A stretch of 64,000 nt of DNA from positions 1,124,613 through 1,188,612 of the forward strand of contig AP021856.1 in assembly GCA_017347445.1 (NCBI GenBank). Direction: 5' to 3'. The notes beneath the pieces are model-generated. The model was not told where the DNA came from. It did no database searches and saw only the letters and a program-made list of their open reading frames with translations. Origin of the DNA: Candidatus Brocadia pituitae (GTDB lineage: Bacteria; Planctomycetota; Brocadiia; Brocadiales; Brocadiaceae). Within the stretch, counting starts at the first letter, position 1. Each line of letters opens with the position of its first letter. The position numbers and the translations under genes are program-made. Of the stretch, positions 1 through 8,271 are shown one piece after another.

Positions 1-7
1 TGAAGTA

Positions 8-193
8 GTGGACGATAAGGTTGCAGAAATACTCCGGAAAAAGACGGGTCAGGAGCGTTTAGAAATGGTATGGGACTCCTGGAATTTTTTTTATCGGGTG
101 GTTGTGGCTTCCTTAAAGAATAGCCATCCTGAATGGACGCAGGAACAGATTCAAAAAGAGATAGCAAGACGGGTATTGTATGGAACAAAGTGA
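8..193 (+). CDS. Small hypothetical protein upstream of nucleotidyltransferase
   Basis: Encodes about 61 residues, mostly charged and helical, with a Trp/Phe-rich centre (WDSWNFFYR) and no signal peptide or known motif. The first usable start is GTG at 8. The frame stays open to the window edge, so the gene may begin further left. Its last 14 bases overlap the start of the nucleotidyltransferase gene, which implies translational coupling. A short gene overlapping a nucleotidyltransferase is a common toxin-antitoxin arrangement, but nothing in this protein identifies it as an antitoxin. I do not recognise the family. Confidence 0.55.
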   Translation: MDDKVAEILRKKTGQERLEMVWDSWNFFYRVVVASLKNSHPEWTQEQIQKEIARRVLYGTK

Positions 194-743
194 ACTCATG
201 AGATTAATGGTACAGGCATTAGCATCCCTGGAAATACCGTATATGATTACCGGTTCCATGGCATCGGCATACTATGGCGAACCTCGTTTTACCAGAGACA
301 TTGATGTCGTCGCTGAATTGAAAGAAGATCAGGTTGACGAGTTTGTAAAATTTTTCCCGGAGGATCAATTCTATTGCGATAAAGATATGATAAAGACAGA
401 GATAAAAAGACGCGGTCAATTTAATATTATTCATTCCATTTCAGGATTAAAAATAGACATTATCTTAACAAAAGAAACTCCTTTTTCTAAAACTGAATTT
501 TCCAGGAGAAAAAGAGAGCCCCTCTTTTCAGATACAGAAGCGCACTTTGCTGCACCAGAGGATGTGATCATCAAAAAGATGGATTTCTACAGGCAGGGCG
601 GTTCTGAAAAACACCTCCGGGACATTACTGGCATCCTCAAGATATCGGGCGACATCATAGACATGGATTACATTACCCAATGGGCAGATAGATTAGGCCT
701 TCATGAAATCTGGGATGCGGTAGTAAAACGGGTAAAGGAGTGA
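180..743 (+). CDS. Nucleotidyltransferase-fold protein
   Basis: The 187-aa product has the nucleotidyltransferase core. The GS motif (ITGSMASAYYG) near residues 23-33 is followed by TRDIDVV around residues 38-44, giving two catalytic-type Asp residues. A third candidate acidic residue lies in LKIDIIL near residues 90-96. This matches stand-alone nucleotidyltransferases of the DUF6036/AbiEii-like group, which modify an unknown substrate. The ATG at 180 overlaps the preceding 61-aa gene. No partner kinase or HEPN gene lies downstream; the next coding trace is a decayed P-loop kinase. A role in a toxin-antitoxin or defence unit is inference from the overlap and from the CRISPR locus nearby. Confidence 0.75.
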   Translation: MEQSELMRLMVQALASLEIPYMITGSMASAYYGEPRFTRDIDVVAELKEDQVDEFVKFFPEDQFYCDKDMIKTEIKRRGQFNIIHSISGLKIDIILTKETPFSKTEFSRRKREPLFSDTEAHFAAPEDVIIKKMDFYRQGGSEKHLRDITGILKISGDIIDMDYITQWADRLGLHEIWDAVVKRVKE

Positions 744-801
744 TAGTTTCGCCACGAATGAACCCGAATAGGCACGAATAGAGCTGTAGGGACAGGGTTA
801 G

Positions 802-861
802 AACAGGGATGAGCACAGGAGGACAGGATAAAATATCCCGTTTATCCTGCACATCCATGTT
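802..861. repeat. Imperfect palindromic intergenic repeat, copy 1
   Basis: About 60 bp starting AACAGGGATGAG and ending ACATCCATGTT form an imperfect hairpin around a central ATAT. A related element of similar size and order (AACAGGGATG ... AATATCC ... ATCCATG) lies at 8162-8222. Two copies with the same ends and palindromic layout suggest a dispersed intergenic repeat. The rest of 744-962 shows no gene. Confidence 0.45.
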
Positions 862-962
862 CGAAAAGATCGCTGAAATAAAATACCCTTTCATGTAATT
901 CAAAGTATGTTTTTGTATAGGGAATATTTACACAAAAGGTAACAGGAAAGGCTTTATTGATA

Positions 963-1140
963 AAGGAGAATCTCCCAATCATCCAGATTGTCGGCTTACC
1001 TGGCGCCGGGACACCACTCTGGGAAAAAGATTATCAAAGAAGTTGAATTTGCCGATATTAGGATTGATACAACAAAGTTCACCCAGGATGAAGTCTGTAA
1101 AACGATTATGAGAAAATTAAAGTTGTATACACTCAAATAA
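963..1140 (+). pseudogene. Decayed P-loop kinase fragment
   Basis: One frame reads NLPIIQIVGLPGAG, the beginning of a P-loop (a GKT would be expected next), but continues as TPLWEK and stops near 1050. From about 1027 another frame reads VEFADIRIDTTKFTQDEVCKTI and ends at the TAA at 1138-1140; that stretch resembles the C-terminus of small nucleotide or adenylylsulfate kinases. The Walker lysine and most of the middle are gone, and the two halves are in different frames. This is what remains after deletion and frameshift, not a working gene. The assignment rests on two short motifs only. Confidence 0.45.
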
Positions 1141-1149
1141 TTTTATTCA

Positions 1150-1230
1150 CGGTTTGAACCGTTTGAACTGTTTCCCAGGCATAAACTGCTTGAACTGCTT
1201 GAACGGTTTAAACGGCTTAAACGGTTTATT
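1150..1230 (+). repeat. 9-bp minisatellite tract A
   Basis: Nine consecutive 9-bp units fill this stretch exactly. Examples are CGGTTTGAA, CCGTTTGAA, CTGCTTGAA, CGGTTTAAA and CGGCTTAAA; two units have drifted. Consensus is CNGYTTRAA. It ends 14 bases before the four-helix-bundle gene. The same unit in the same orientation recurs in three other tracts within 9 kb. Confidence 0.85.
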
Positions 1231-1244
1231 ATAAGGAGCCAACC

Positions 1245-1688
1245 ATGTACTTTGAAGATCTTGAAGTCTGGAAATTAGCAAGAGGATTGACGAATAAGAT
1301 TTACAAGATCACATCTACCGGCGCATTTTCAAAAGATTATGGACTAAGAGACCAAATCCGCCGTGCCTCTGTTTCAGTCATGTCAAACATATCTGAAGGA
1401 CACGAACGAGGAGGCAATCAGGAGTTCATTCAATTTTTATCAATTGCAAAAGGGTCAAGTGGAGAAGTGCGCAGTCAGATATACGTTGCTTCTGATCAAG
1501 GCTATATTGATCAGAATGAAAGTGAGCGATTACTTGATGACTTTAAAAAACTGTCAATTATGATAAACAACTTCATGGCTCACCTGAAAGGGAGCCGGTA
1601 CAAAGGCTCAAAGTACAAAATGCCAGAGCGAAAGAGTACGAAAGAAACATTAGATGAAATAATGAAGAAGATAAATAAGAAAGATTAA
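1245..1688 (+). CDS. Four-helix bundle protein (S23/IVP, bAvd-like)
   Basis: The 147-aa product starts MYFEDLEVWKLAR and has the family pattern: an early LEVW-x-LAR helix, then LRDQIRRASVSVMSNISEG around residues 34-52, then a QFLSIAKGSSGEVRSQ helix. This is the 23S rRNA intervening-sequence protein family (four-helix bundle, related to bAvd of diversity-generating retroelements). A lysine-rich tail follows. The molecular role of stand-alone members is poorly known. A purine-rich RBS (AAGGAG) precedes the ATG at 1245. The gene sits between two 9-bp minisatellite tracts, and I see no 23S rRNA, reverse transcriptase or template repeat nearby, so it is neither an rRNA insertion nor a complete DGR. 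Confidence 0.85.
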   Translation: MYFEDLEVWKLARGLTNKIYKITSTGAFSKDYGLRDQIRRASVSVMSNISEGHERGGNQEFIQFLSIAKGSSGEVRSQIYVASDQGYIDQNESERLLDDFKKLSIMINNFMAHLKGSRYKGSKYKMPERKSTKETLDEIMKKINKKD

Positions 1689-1689
1689 T

Positions 1690-1788
1690 TCGTTCAATTA
1701 GTTTAACCCGTTTAAACGGCTTAAACAGTTTGAACAGTTTGAACCGCTTTTTCGGCTTGAACGGTTTAAACGGCTTGAACCATTATTT
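1690..1788 (+). repeat. 9-bp minisatellite tract B
   Basis: About ten 9-bp units, clearest from 1708 to 1779: CCGTTTAAA, CGGCTTAAA, two CAGTTTGAA, a drifted unit, CGGCTTGAA, CGGTTTAAA, CGGCTTGAA. Same consensus and orientation as tract A. It begins right after the four-helix gene stop and ends just before an RBS (GGAGG, 1794-1798). Confidence 0.85.
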
Positions 1789-1803
1789 TTACCGGAGGTA
1801 CTC

Positions 1804-1848
1804 ATGCCATTATTCAATTGGACAGGGAATCCGTGGGTGGGATTTTGA
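1804..1848 (+). pseudogene. Possible 5' remnant of a different cas8 (Cst1-like)
   Basis: A good RBS (GGAGG, 1794-1798) is followed five bases later by ATG and 14 codons reading MPLFNWTGNPWVGF before TGA. As I remember the family, TGNP-[FW]-V near the N-terminus is characteristic of the Cst1/Cas8a1 large subunit. The cas8b gene present here is of the unrelated Csh1 type and starts 12 bases later with its own RBS. I read this as the stub of an earlier effector gene left after module replacement. It could instead be a short leader peptide that couples translation into cas8b. The match is short, so confidence is limited. Confidence 0.4.
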
Positions 1849-1860
1849 AAGGAAGGATTT

Positions 1861-3855
1861 ATGCTTGAAACAGTTTTGAAAATTGGAAAGGCTTTTCGTG
1901 AATCGCCGACGGGATTAAAGCATCATCGCTATGTAAAGCAATGTCCGCAAGATACAGACAAACGAAAAATCTTGCGGCTTTCGCTTCCTGTAAATGAGGA
2001 TTTCCGTTTTGACTTTAATGGGATAAAGGAAATAACGGACGAGAACATCATAAGAGATATGCTGTTTTATCCAACATTCAAGACATCTGATGCTGATGGA
2101 TTGGTAAAGTACATTTTCGGCGATATTTATTATTCACTTTCAAAGGGTGCAGAGGGTGGATATTATCGACTGGAAGATAAGACCAATAAGCAAAAAGCTT
2201 ATCAGGTAAGTTCTTTTTTTCGCGGATGCGAAGATTTTAAAAGCTTGAATAAAATGTATGAAGAACAACCCTCAAGGCGAGGGCAAAAAGAGAGTTTTTC
2301 AATTGCTCCTTTTCGGAGGGAATTCGAAAAGAATATCATGTTCATTGAAAGACTGTTTAAGTACCACTGCGGAATTTTAGAATATTTGGAATTTAAAAAT
2401 ACTGGCGAAGCAACGACATTTTTGGAATTACTCACTGATGAGAAAGAGTTGCGAAGGCTTACTGCTAAAAGGGTTTTTTCAACCATTAAACAAGGCAGGG
2501 GGGCGAAGAAAACCTTTAAGAATATCCTTGATATCGAGGAACCTCAATGGAGCCTCATTGAATCGAAAGAAGAACTGATCAAAAAGCTGATTGATTATTC
2601 AACAGGTGATTTATTTTTGCATTTTGATTTTAACGGAAAACATTGGTATGAATTTGCCAATGAGTTCAATATTATCAATGCAAAAATGCTTGAGGATTTT
2701 GCTGAGAGAGCAAACACAACGGACGGATACATTTTGAAAAAATATCTTTACAAGACACTTAGTTCGCCTGAGAAAGATATACAGTTTCCTTCCTTTAGTG
2801 CCCAGGCACGATATCGCAGCAAATTGTTTAAAAACATGGATGAGATATTAGATTTAATATATGCTATTGATTACTCTAAAACAGCACTGTTGAAGATAGC
2901 ACATACAGATATTAAGATTGTAGTCCTTCCGAGGGGTAAAAACCTCACGGCAACGCATTATGGAAGGTTTATTCAGCGGACAAGTTCTTTACAAAATGAA
3001 CAAGAGCAGGAAACAATAATAGGTCAGGAAAATATAGAGGACACACAGGAACAACTTTTCGCACCCTTATTAGAGAATGTTGCAGAAGATATTATTCAAT
3101 TTGATTTGATTTTCAGCAAGAAGGGAGGACAGACTGCCCCTGATGTAGATATGGTTGAATTATCTGGAGTCGAGAAAAGTCACTTAAGGGAAATTAAACA
3201 GCGTATTAGCAAGATTAAAAGAACACTTTATGACAAACGGCAAAATGAAATCAATGCCGTGTTGAAGCCTTTTAGTATCACATGGTCATTTTTGAATATT
3301 TTCGGCGATTCAACATCTGATATGAAAAAATATCAAAGTCATCTCTATAAGGTATTGCCACAAATTTATACAGGGACATATTACAGTGACGCGATACTGT
3401 TGCCAGCTTTGATTGAAAAAACAGAGGCGAACATTCGAGCAGACAAGCCTGATTTCAAGTTGCTCAAATACGACTTTTATTTTCTGACAACCATTCAAAA
3501 TACTATTTTGGAAGGAGGGAATCTTATGAAGATTAAAGAATCACAAAGTTACCGGATCGGGTTGCTGTTAGGTGAATTGGCCGAGCAATTTGCCGCTTGG
3601 CGGGACAATTGTCCTATTAAATCATTTGAAAAAAGCTATGTTGGTACTCTTTCACGGCGAATTACAACCCTTGAGGATTTGATTAGATTCAAAAGATTTA
3701 TTGAAGAAAAACTGGTCATTCATGAAAAGAACTTTAAAAGTGTTAAAGACATATCGTATGAACTTGCACAAGCAATCAAAAATATTTCCGGCAGATATGA
3801 CAAGAATGAATGCGCCTTTGGCTTCTTTGAAAGTTATTTTGCACCAGTGAGTTGA
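1861..3855 (+). CDS. cas8b: Type I-B Cascade large subunit Cas8b (Csh1-like)
   Basis: The 664-aa product is the first gene of a cas8-cas7-cas5-cas3 run, the order and size expected for the type I-B large subunit, which recognises the PAM and holds the effector complex on DNA. Sequence conservation in Cas8 is weak, so the call rests on the N-terminal pattern, length, position and the Csh2-type Cas7 next door. RBS AAGGAAGG (1849-1856) precedes the ATG. The last 109 codons, from an internal ATG with its own strong RBS, probably also make the small subunit Cas11. The adjacent 14-codon remnant at 1804 hints that this gene replaced another cas8. Confidence 0.85.
   Translation: MLETVLKIGKAFRESPTGLKHHRYVKQCPQDTDKRKILRLSLPVNEDFRFDFNGIKEITDENIIRDMLFYPTFKTSDADGLVKYIFGDIYYSLSKGAEGGYYRLEDKTNKQKAYQVSSFFRGCEDFKSLNKMYEEQPSRRGQKESFSIAPFRREFEKNIMFIERLFKYHCGILEYLEFKNTGEATTFLELLTDEKELRRLTAKRVFSTIKQGRGAKKTFKNILDIEEPQWSLIESKEELIKKLIDYSTGDLFLHFDFNGKHWYEFANEFNIINAKMLEDFAERANTTDGYILKKYLYKTLSSPEKDIQFPSFSAQARYRSKLFKNMDEILDLIYAIDYSKTALLKIAHTDIKIVVLPRGKNLTATHYGRFIQRTSSLQNEQEQETIIGQENIEDTQEQLFAPLLENVAEDIIQFDLIFSKKGGQTAPDVDMVELSGVEKSHLREIKQRISKIKRTLYDKRQNEINAVLKPFSITWSFLNIFGDSTSDMKKYQSHLYKVLPQIYTGTYYSDAILLPALIEKTEANIRADKPDFKLLKYDFYFLTTIQNTILEGGNLMKIKESQSYRIGLLLGELAEQFAAWRDNCPIKSFEKSYVGTLSRRITTLEDLIRFKRFIEEKLVIHEKNFKSVKDISYELAQAIKNISGRYDKNECAFGFFESYFAPVS
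3526..3855 (+). CDS. cas11b: Cas11b small subunit from internal start in cas8b
   Basis: Inside cas8b an ATG at 3526 is in frame (codon 556) and is preceded at 3511-3519 by GAAGGAGGG, a near-ideal Shine-Dalgarno sequence seven bases away. Translation from there gives 109 residues beginning MKIKESQSYRIGLLLGEL, predominantly helical, with the size and helix-rich nature of Cas11. In type I-B, I-C and I-D systems the small subunit is known to be made by internal initiation within the large-subunit gene. Location, frame, length and RBS strength all fit; expression itself is inferred. Confidence 0.75.
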   Translation: MKIKESQSYRIGLLLGELAEQFAAWRDNCPIKSFEKSYVGTLSRRITTLEDLIRFKRFIEEKLVIHEKNFKSVKDISYELAQAIKNISGRYDKNECAFGFFESYFAPVS

Positions 3856-3918
3856 GATCAAGGCGATACGGCAACCATAGACAAAACAATCCAAAAAATC
3901 ACGAAAGGAGACATTAAA

Positions 3919-4929
3919 ATGAAAACAACAGAAACACAGGGCAATCAGCTTGCAAAGTCAGAGATACTTTTTCTTTATGAAAGCACATACTCTATTCCCA
4001 ATGGAGACCCATTTACAGGTGAACAGCGTTATGATGAGGAAACAAAGAGGGTGCTTGTGAGTGATGTAAGAATTAAACGGTTTATAAGAGATTATTTTCT
4101 TGAACAGCCAAATAATCAACATGAAATATATGTTTGGAATGATGTGTCTCAAGCAGAGGGAAAAGAGTCCGGTTCTGCAGCCCGTATGAAAGCTTTAAAG
4201 GAAAAATATAAGGATGATGATTCTATAAAAGTTGAAAAGAAGAAAAATGAAAAAGCAATTGATGCCGGAAAGCTTTTGCAAAAGTGTATTGATGTGCGGC
4301 TTTTTGGTGGAATTTCTACTGAAGAAAAAGATGCCGTAAATCTTACAGGACCAATTCAGTTTGCTTTGCTTAATCCATCCTTGAACGAGGTAGATTTACG
4401 TATGCATCAAAATACTTCAGTTTTTGTATCAAGCGTTGAAAAAACACGCGGCGCAATTGGTACAACAACCGTAGTCCCATATTGTGTTAATCAAATCCAT
4501 GGTTGGATAAATCCATTTTCTGCAAAACATACCGGACTTACCGATACCGATATTAGCCTGATGTTTAAGGCATTATGGGAGAGCATCAATGGTGCAAATA
4601 CAAGGACAAAGTCAAATCAGAATTCCATGCTGTTATTGCAAATTGTATATTCTGAGCCTACAAAGAAACTTTACGGTCTTGACCGTTTGATAAATCTTAC
4701 GCCGAAGGATAATAAGCGTGATGAACAGCTTCGCAGTATTGCTGATTTTGAATTTGATTTCAGTAATCTAATTGAAGCTATAAAATCGGACGCCGTCACG
4801 GAGATTAAATATTACTGTGATATTAAGGGCATCGAAGACAAAATAAAGGATAAACCTGAAAGAGACAAATCAAAGTTTAAAAAGATGGATTTTTCAGAAA
4901 ATAAGCAGAAAAAAGAGGATGTAAAATGA
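3919..4929 (+). CDS. cas7: Type I-B Cascade backbone protein Cas7 (Csh2-like)
   Basis: The 336-aa RAMP-fold protein forms the filament that coats crRNA. The N-terminal stretch SYSIPNGDPFTGEQRYD (printed here with T for the first S in the protein) and VLVSDVRIKRFIRDYF near residues 50-65 match the Csh2 subfamily, as does VRLFGG near residue 130. The segment SSVEKTRGAIGTTTVVPYC is the expected central conserved region. RBS AAAGGAG lies before ATG 3919. The stop overlaps the cas5 start as ATGA (4926-4929), so the two are coupled. The C-terminus is lysine-rich. Confidence 0.92.
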   Translation: MKTTETQGNQLAKSEILFLYESTYSIPNGDPFTGEQRYDEETKRVLVSDVRIKRFIRDYFLEQPNNQHEIYVWNDVSQAEGKESGSAARMKALKEKYKDDDSIKVEKKKNEKAIDAGKLLQKCIDVRLFGGISTEEKDAVNLTGPIQFALLNPSLNEVDLRMHQNTSVFVSSVEKTRGAIGTTTVVPYCVNQIHGWINPFSAKHTGLTDTDISLMFKALWESINGANTRTKSNQNSMLLLQIVYSEPTKKLYGLDRLINLTPKDNKRDEQLRSIADFEFDFSNLIEAIKSDAVTEIKYYCDIKGIEDKIKDKPERDKSKFKKMDFSENKQKKEDVK

Positions 4930-5624
4930 AAGCCTTGCAATTGATTATTGAAGGGAATTGGGCACACTTCAAGAAGCCAGAGACAAACAATAACCCTCTC
5001 ACCCACGATTTCATTACTAAAACAGCCCTTATTGGATTAATAGGTGCGGTGCTTGGGAAGGAACGCAATGAAATGCAACCATTATTTCCCCAGTTGAGTA
5101 ATGATCTACTGTATGGTGTGCAAATTATAAATCCGGTAAAGAAAGAATCTTGGGGGTTTACGATGCGCAAGGCAGTAAATTTGTTGGAAAAGGCGCCAAA
5201 GCATCTGGAATTTTTAAAGTCTCCAAAGTTTTGTGTTGCTATATCATTGTGTGACGCACGGTCAGAAAAAATATTTGCTGCCTTTGCTGAGGCCTTAAAA
5301 AATAGTGAGTCAAGGTATACCCCTGTTCTTGGTTTGCACAATTGTCCGGCAATCTTAAAATTTCAATCGGAAGGAGAGTTTTTGGGAAAACAAAGCGGCC
5401 AGTTTCAAGCAAAATGTGTCGTTTCCAATAAACATATTCTGAATATTCAGGAAACAAGGCAATTTCGCATCGGATTTGAACGGATACCGACATTTCAAAA
5501 TGATGACTTCTGGAATCTGCCAGAAAAATACGTAGAGGTAATTTATCCATCTGAGAATAGGGAAATTGCCGTTACAGGAGAGTATTACAAGTATTCTATT
5601 GGAGAGTGCTGGTGGTTGATTTAA
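4926..5624 (+). CDS. cas5: Type I-B Cascade protein Cas5
   Basis: The 232-aa RAMP protein binds the crRNA 5' handle and contacts Cas7 and Cas8. The N-terminal strand IEGNWAHFKKPETN followed by TKTALIGLIGAVLG (residues about 36-50) is the Cas5 pattern in which a beta strand is followed by a glycine-rich helix. It overlaps cas7 by 4 bases at its start and cas3 by 19 bases at its end, so cas7-cas5-cas3 are translationally coupled. In type I-C, Cas5 has taken over crRNA processing. With no cas6 visible here that possibility deserves mention, though I see no direct sign of a catalytic site. Confidence 0.9.
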   Translation: MKALQLIIEGNWAHFKKPETNNNPLTHDFITKTALIGLIGAVLGKERNEMQPLFPQLSNDLLYGVQIINPVKKESWGFTMRKAVNLLEKAPKHLEFLKSPKFCVAISLCDARSEKIFAAFAEALKNSESRYTPVLGLHNCPAILKFQSEGEFLGKQSGQFQAKCVVSNKHILNIQETRQFRIGFERIPTFQNDDFWNLPEKYVEVIYPSENREIAVTGEYYKYSIGECWWLI

Positions 5625-7993
5625 CACAGTATCGTTCTCATCCTGATAAACAGCTTCTTGTACATATCCGCGGTGTTGTTGAAAAAGTTCGGTCTCTAAC
5701 GAACCTTAAAATAGCGGAACTTGCGGCAATATTTCATGATGTTGGAAAACTAAATCCAAATTTTCAACGAAAGATAGATGCACCAAAAGTAGGTGGATAT
5801 TCAAACCATGCATACCTTTCAGCCTTTAGTTTCCTTTGCTATTGCGCTGCCAATCAAAAGACCGTTCTTAGTGCACTCAATAACGAAAAAGAATGGATAG
5901 GTAGTGTCCTTGCAATCGTTGCTCATCATCATGGTGACTTGCCGGATTTCCCATTTATTCTAAATAAAGATGAATATTCAAGACTTTTATCCTTTCTTGA
6001 GGAAAATTCAAATTTGCCTGTAACAGAGTTGATAAGAAATTTTATTCAGCATACTCCTTTCTCAGTTTCAAACAATCCTCTTAAAGAATACTTTTGCAAT
6101 GATCTGCAGTATAAGGTTGCGAAACATGTTTCTCGCCCTCTGGACTTCTATCTTGAAACACAATTTGCCTTTGCTTCACTTATTGCTGCTGATAAGTCAG
6201 ATGCAAGCCATTATCAATCCAATAAAACAATTCAGAATTTTTGCTCACAATATCGCAATAGACTTGATACCTATCTTAAAGGATTTTCTGAAGATTCTGA
6301 ACTGAATAAAATCAGAAGCCGAATGAGGAAAGATGCTAACCAGAAAATCAGAGAAGAATTATTAAAAGGGACAAAGGTGCTTTCCCTCACTGCTCCGACC
6401 GGGTCTGGAAAAACAATGATGCTTCTCTCTCTTGCAGGAGAGATTCTAAAACACCAAAACAATTTGCGCGTAATCTATGCCTTGCCATATCTTTCCATTA
6501 CTGAACAGGTGGCCATCGTTTGCTATAAGGTATTTCATGGACTGAGTGACTTTATCTATCGTGTTGATTCTAAATCTGAGAACCGCAATTTTGAAGAGTT
6601 ACAAGCAATGCTCGACAAGGAGCCTGCCGTTATAAAAGAAATCCTTGCATCGCAATTCGCAGAAGATACTTTTGATTACCCCTTTATCATTACAACCTTT
6701 GTTCGTCTGTTTGAAACATTGGTGAGCAACCAGAATGCCGCTCTACTAAAGCTCCCAAACCTTTCAAACACGATTTTTCTGATTGATGAAATCCAGTCAT
6801 TACCGCCGCGGCTCTATGGTTTTTTTGTTGCACTACTTGACGCTTTCTGTAAAAAGTTCGATTCTTACGCCGTGATTTCAACTGCAACGATGCCTAATTT
6901 TGTGCTTCCCCAAAACAATAAACATACGCTTTCTGAATTCTTTAAGGACTATGTCACACCCACAGAATTGCTTTCTATGAAATATTTTAATGAACAGGTA
7001 TTCAATCGCTATCGTATTGAAAGACTGCCTAATCCCATTGAACTTAAAGAACTTGCAGATAAGGTTGAAGCAGAGTGGTGTTCCATTCTGGTCATTCTGA
7101 ACACGATTCAGGATACAAAAGACTTATTTAACAAATTATCTGAAAGACCTATTGATGCAGAGTTGATACTGCTAAACACGCATTTTACCCCGAATGACAG
7201 AAAGGCAAAAATAGAAAAAAGCGTGAAATTAGTTAAAGAAGGAAGACGAGTTATCCTTATTTCAACACAGCTTATTGAGGCAGGTGTAGATATTGATTTC
7301 CCGGTAGTATATAGGGATTTTTGCCCTGTTCCAAGCGTTGTCCAGTCTGCGGGTCGCTGTAATAGAAATGGAGAACTTACTGAAAAAGGCCGCATTATAA
7401 TATTTAACCTTCAGAAGAACGGGATTAGTCGTTCTACTTTAATTTATCGTGGGAAGGACTCACGGTTTTTAAACTTTGCAAAAGAGAAAATCCAAGCCTC
7501 AACCTTACAAGAGCCAGAACTTTTAACTGTGCAGCAATCATTTTTCGATGATATCCAGGCAAACACACTCTTTGGTGTTCATTATGGTAAGCAATTTAAG
7601 GAAGAGGAAATTGATTTTATTCAACGATTGAAGGAGGTTGCTTTTTCAGAAATCGGTAAATTTAAACTCATAGATGAGCGGGAGTTTGGAGAGGAATATC
7701 GCTATTATGTTCCCAAAAGTGATAATGACTCCGCATTTGAACAATTAGAAAAGCTTCATGCCGAATTAAAGGAAATTAACTTTAGCGATTTTGAAAAGAG
7801 AAAGTTTAAATATATTCAGATTGAAAATCATCTCAAAAGTATGGCTGGAAACATAGTACATGTGAGGTTAAGACAAATGGACATAAAACCGATAGCATGT
7901 AGCGAAAACTGTTGTGGATTATTGAAGCTATTGAAAGGGTGTTATAATTCAACAATAGGAATTCAACTTTCAACGGAAAATCAAATTCTTTAA
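5606..7993 (+). CDS. cas3: CRISPR nuclease-helicase Cas3 (HD plus SF2)
   Basis: The 795-aa protein degrades DNA recruited by Cascade. The N-terminal HD nuclease shows FHDVGK (H44-D45), NHAYLS near residue 70 and AHHHGD near residue 110. The helicase follows: Walker A PTGSGKT near residue 262, motif II DEIQ near residue 395, motif III STATMP, and motifs V/VI in IEAGVDIDFP and QSAGRCNRNG. All key residues seem intact. The start is GTG 5606 (GTG 5612 is an alternative), with GGAGA just upstream inside the end of cas5. After its stop there are 278 bases without a gene before cas4. Confidence 0.95.
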   Translation: MLVVDLTQYRSHPDKQLLVHIRGVVEKVRSLTNLKIAELAAIFHDVGKLNPNFQRKIDAPKVGGYSNHAYLSAFSFLCYCAANQKTVLSALNNEKEWIGSVLAIVAHHHGDLPDFPFILNKDEYSRLLSFLEENSNLPVTELIRNFIQHTPFSVSNNPLKEYFCNDLQYKVAKHVSRPLDFYLETQFAFASLIAADKSDASHYQSNKTIQNFCSQYRNRLDTYLKGFSEDSELNKIRSRMRKDANQKIREELLKGTKVLSLTAPTGSGKTMMLLSLAGEILKHQNNLRVIYALPYLSITEQVAIVCYKVFHGLSDFIYRVDSKSENRNFEELQAMLDKEPAVIKEILASQFAEDTFDYPFIITTFVRLFETLVSNQNAALLKLPNLSNTIFLIDEIQSLPPRLYGFFVALLDAFCKKFDSYAVISTATMPNFVLPQNNKHTLSEFFKDYVTPTELLSMKYFNEQVFNRYRIERLPNPIELKELADKVEAEWCSILVILNTIQDTKDLFNKLSERPIDAELILLNTHFTPNDRKAKIEKSVKLVKEGRRVILISTQLIEAGVDIDFPVVYRDFCPVPSVVQSAGRCNRNGELTEKGRIIIFNLQKNGISRSTLIYRGKDSRFLNFAKEKIQASTLQEPELLTVQQSFFDDIQANTLFGVHYGKQFKEEEIDFIQRLKEVAFSEIGKFKLIDEREFGEEYRYYVPKSDNDSAFEQLEKLHAELKEINFSDFEKRKFKYIQIENHLKSMAGNIVHVRLRQMDIKPIACSENCCGLLKLLKGCYNSTIGIQLSTENQIL

Positions 7994-8161
7994 TTCTGAG
8001 TGGGTTCACGGTTTGCAACCCCTTATTTTATGCGGATACTTGTTACGTCTCACCGATAAGGATGGTTAAATGATGACGAACGGACGAATCTTCTCTATAC
8101 GGAAGTTGAAGACGAGGTGTTTATAAACCGGATAAAAGGAGTTTAGCTGCGAATTTAAATT

Positions 8162-8222
8162 AACAGGGATGGACACGATGAACATGATAAGGAAATATCC
8201 TGCCTATCTTGTTAATCCATGC
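8162..8222. repeat. Imperfect palindromic intergenic repeat, copy 2
   Basis: Starts AACAGGGATGG and ends TTAATCCATGC around a central AATATCC, giving an imperfect hairpin. It resembles the element at 802-861. It occupies part of the 278-bp gap between cas3 and cas4, which otherwise shows no gene and only a possible cas4 upstream region (TATAACTATGCTATAAC, 8254-8270). Confidence 0.4.
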
Positions 8223-8271
8223 TTAAATAAGGTTGAAATTTCTCTAAATTAAATTATAACTATGCTATAAC

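Noticed and set aside
1245-1688. Four-helix gene as an rRNA intervening sequence or as part of a diversity-generating retroelement
   Set aside because: There is no 23S rRNA sequence around it and no reverse transcriptase or template/variable repeat pair in the window, so only the protein family is claimed.
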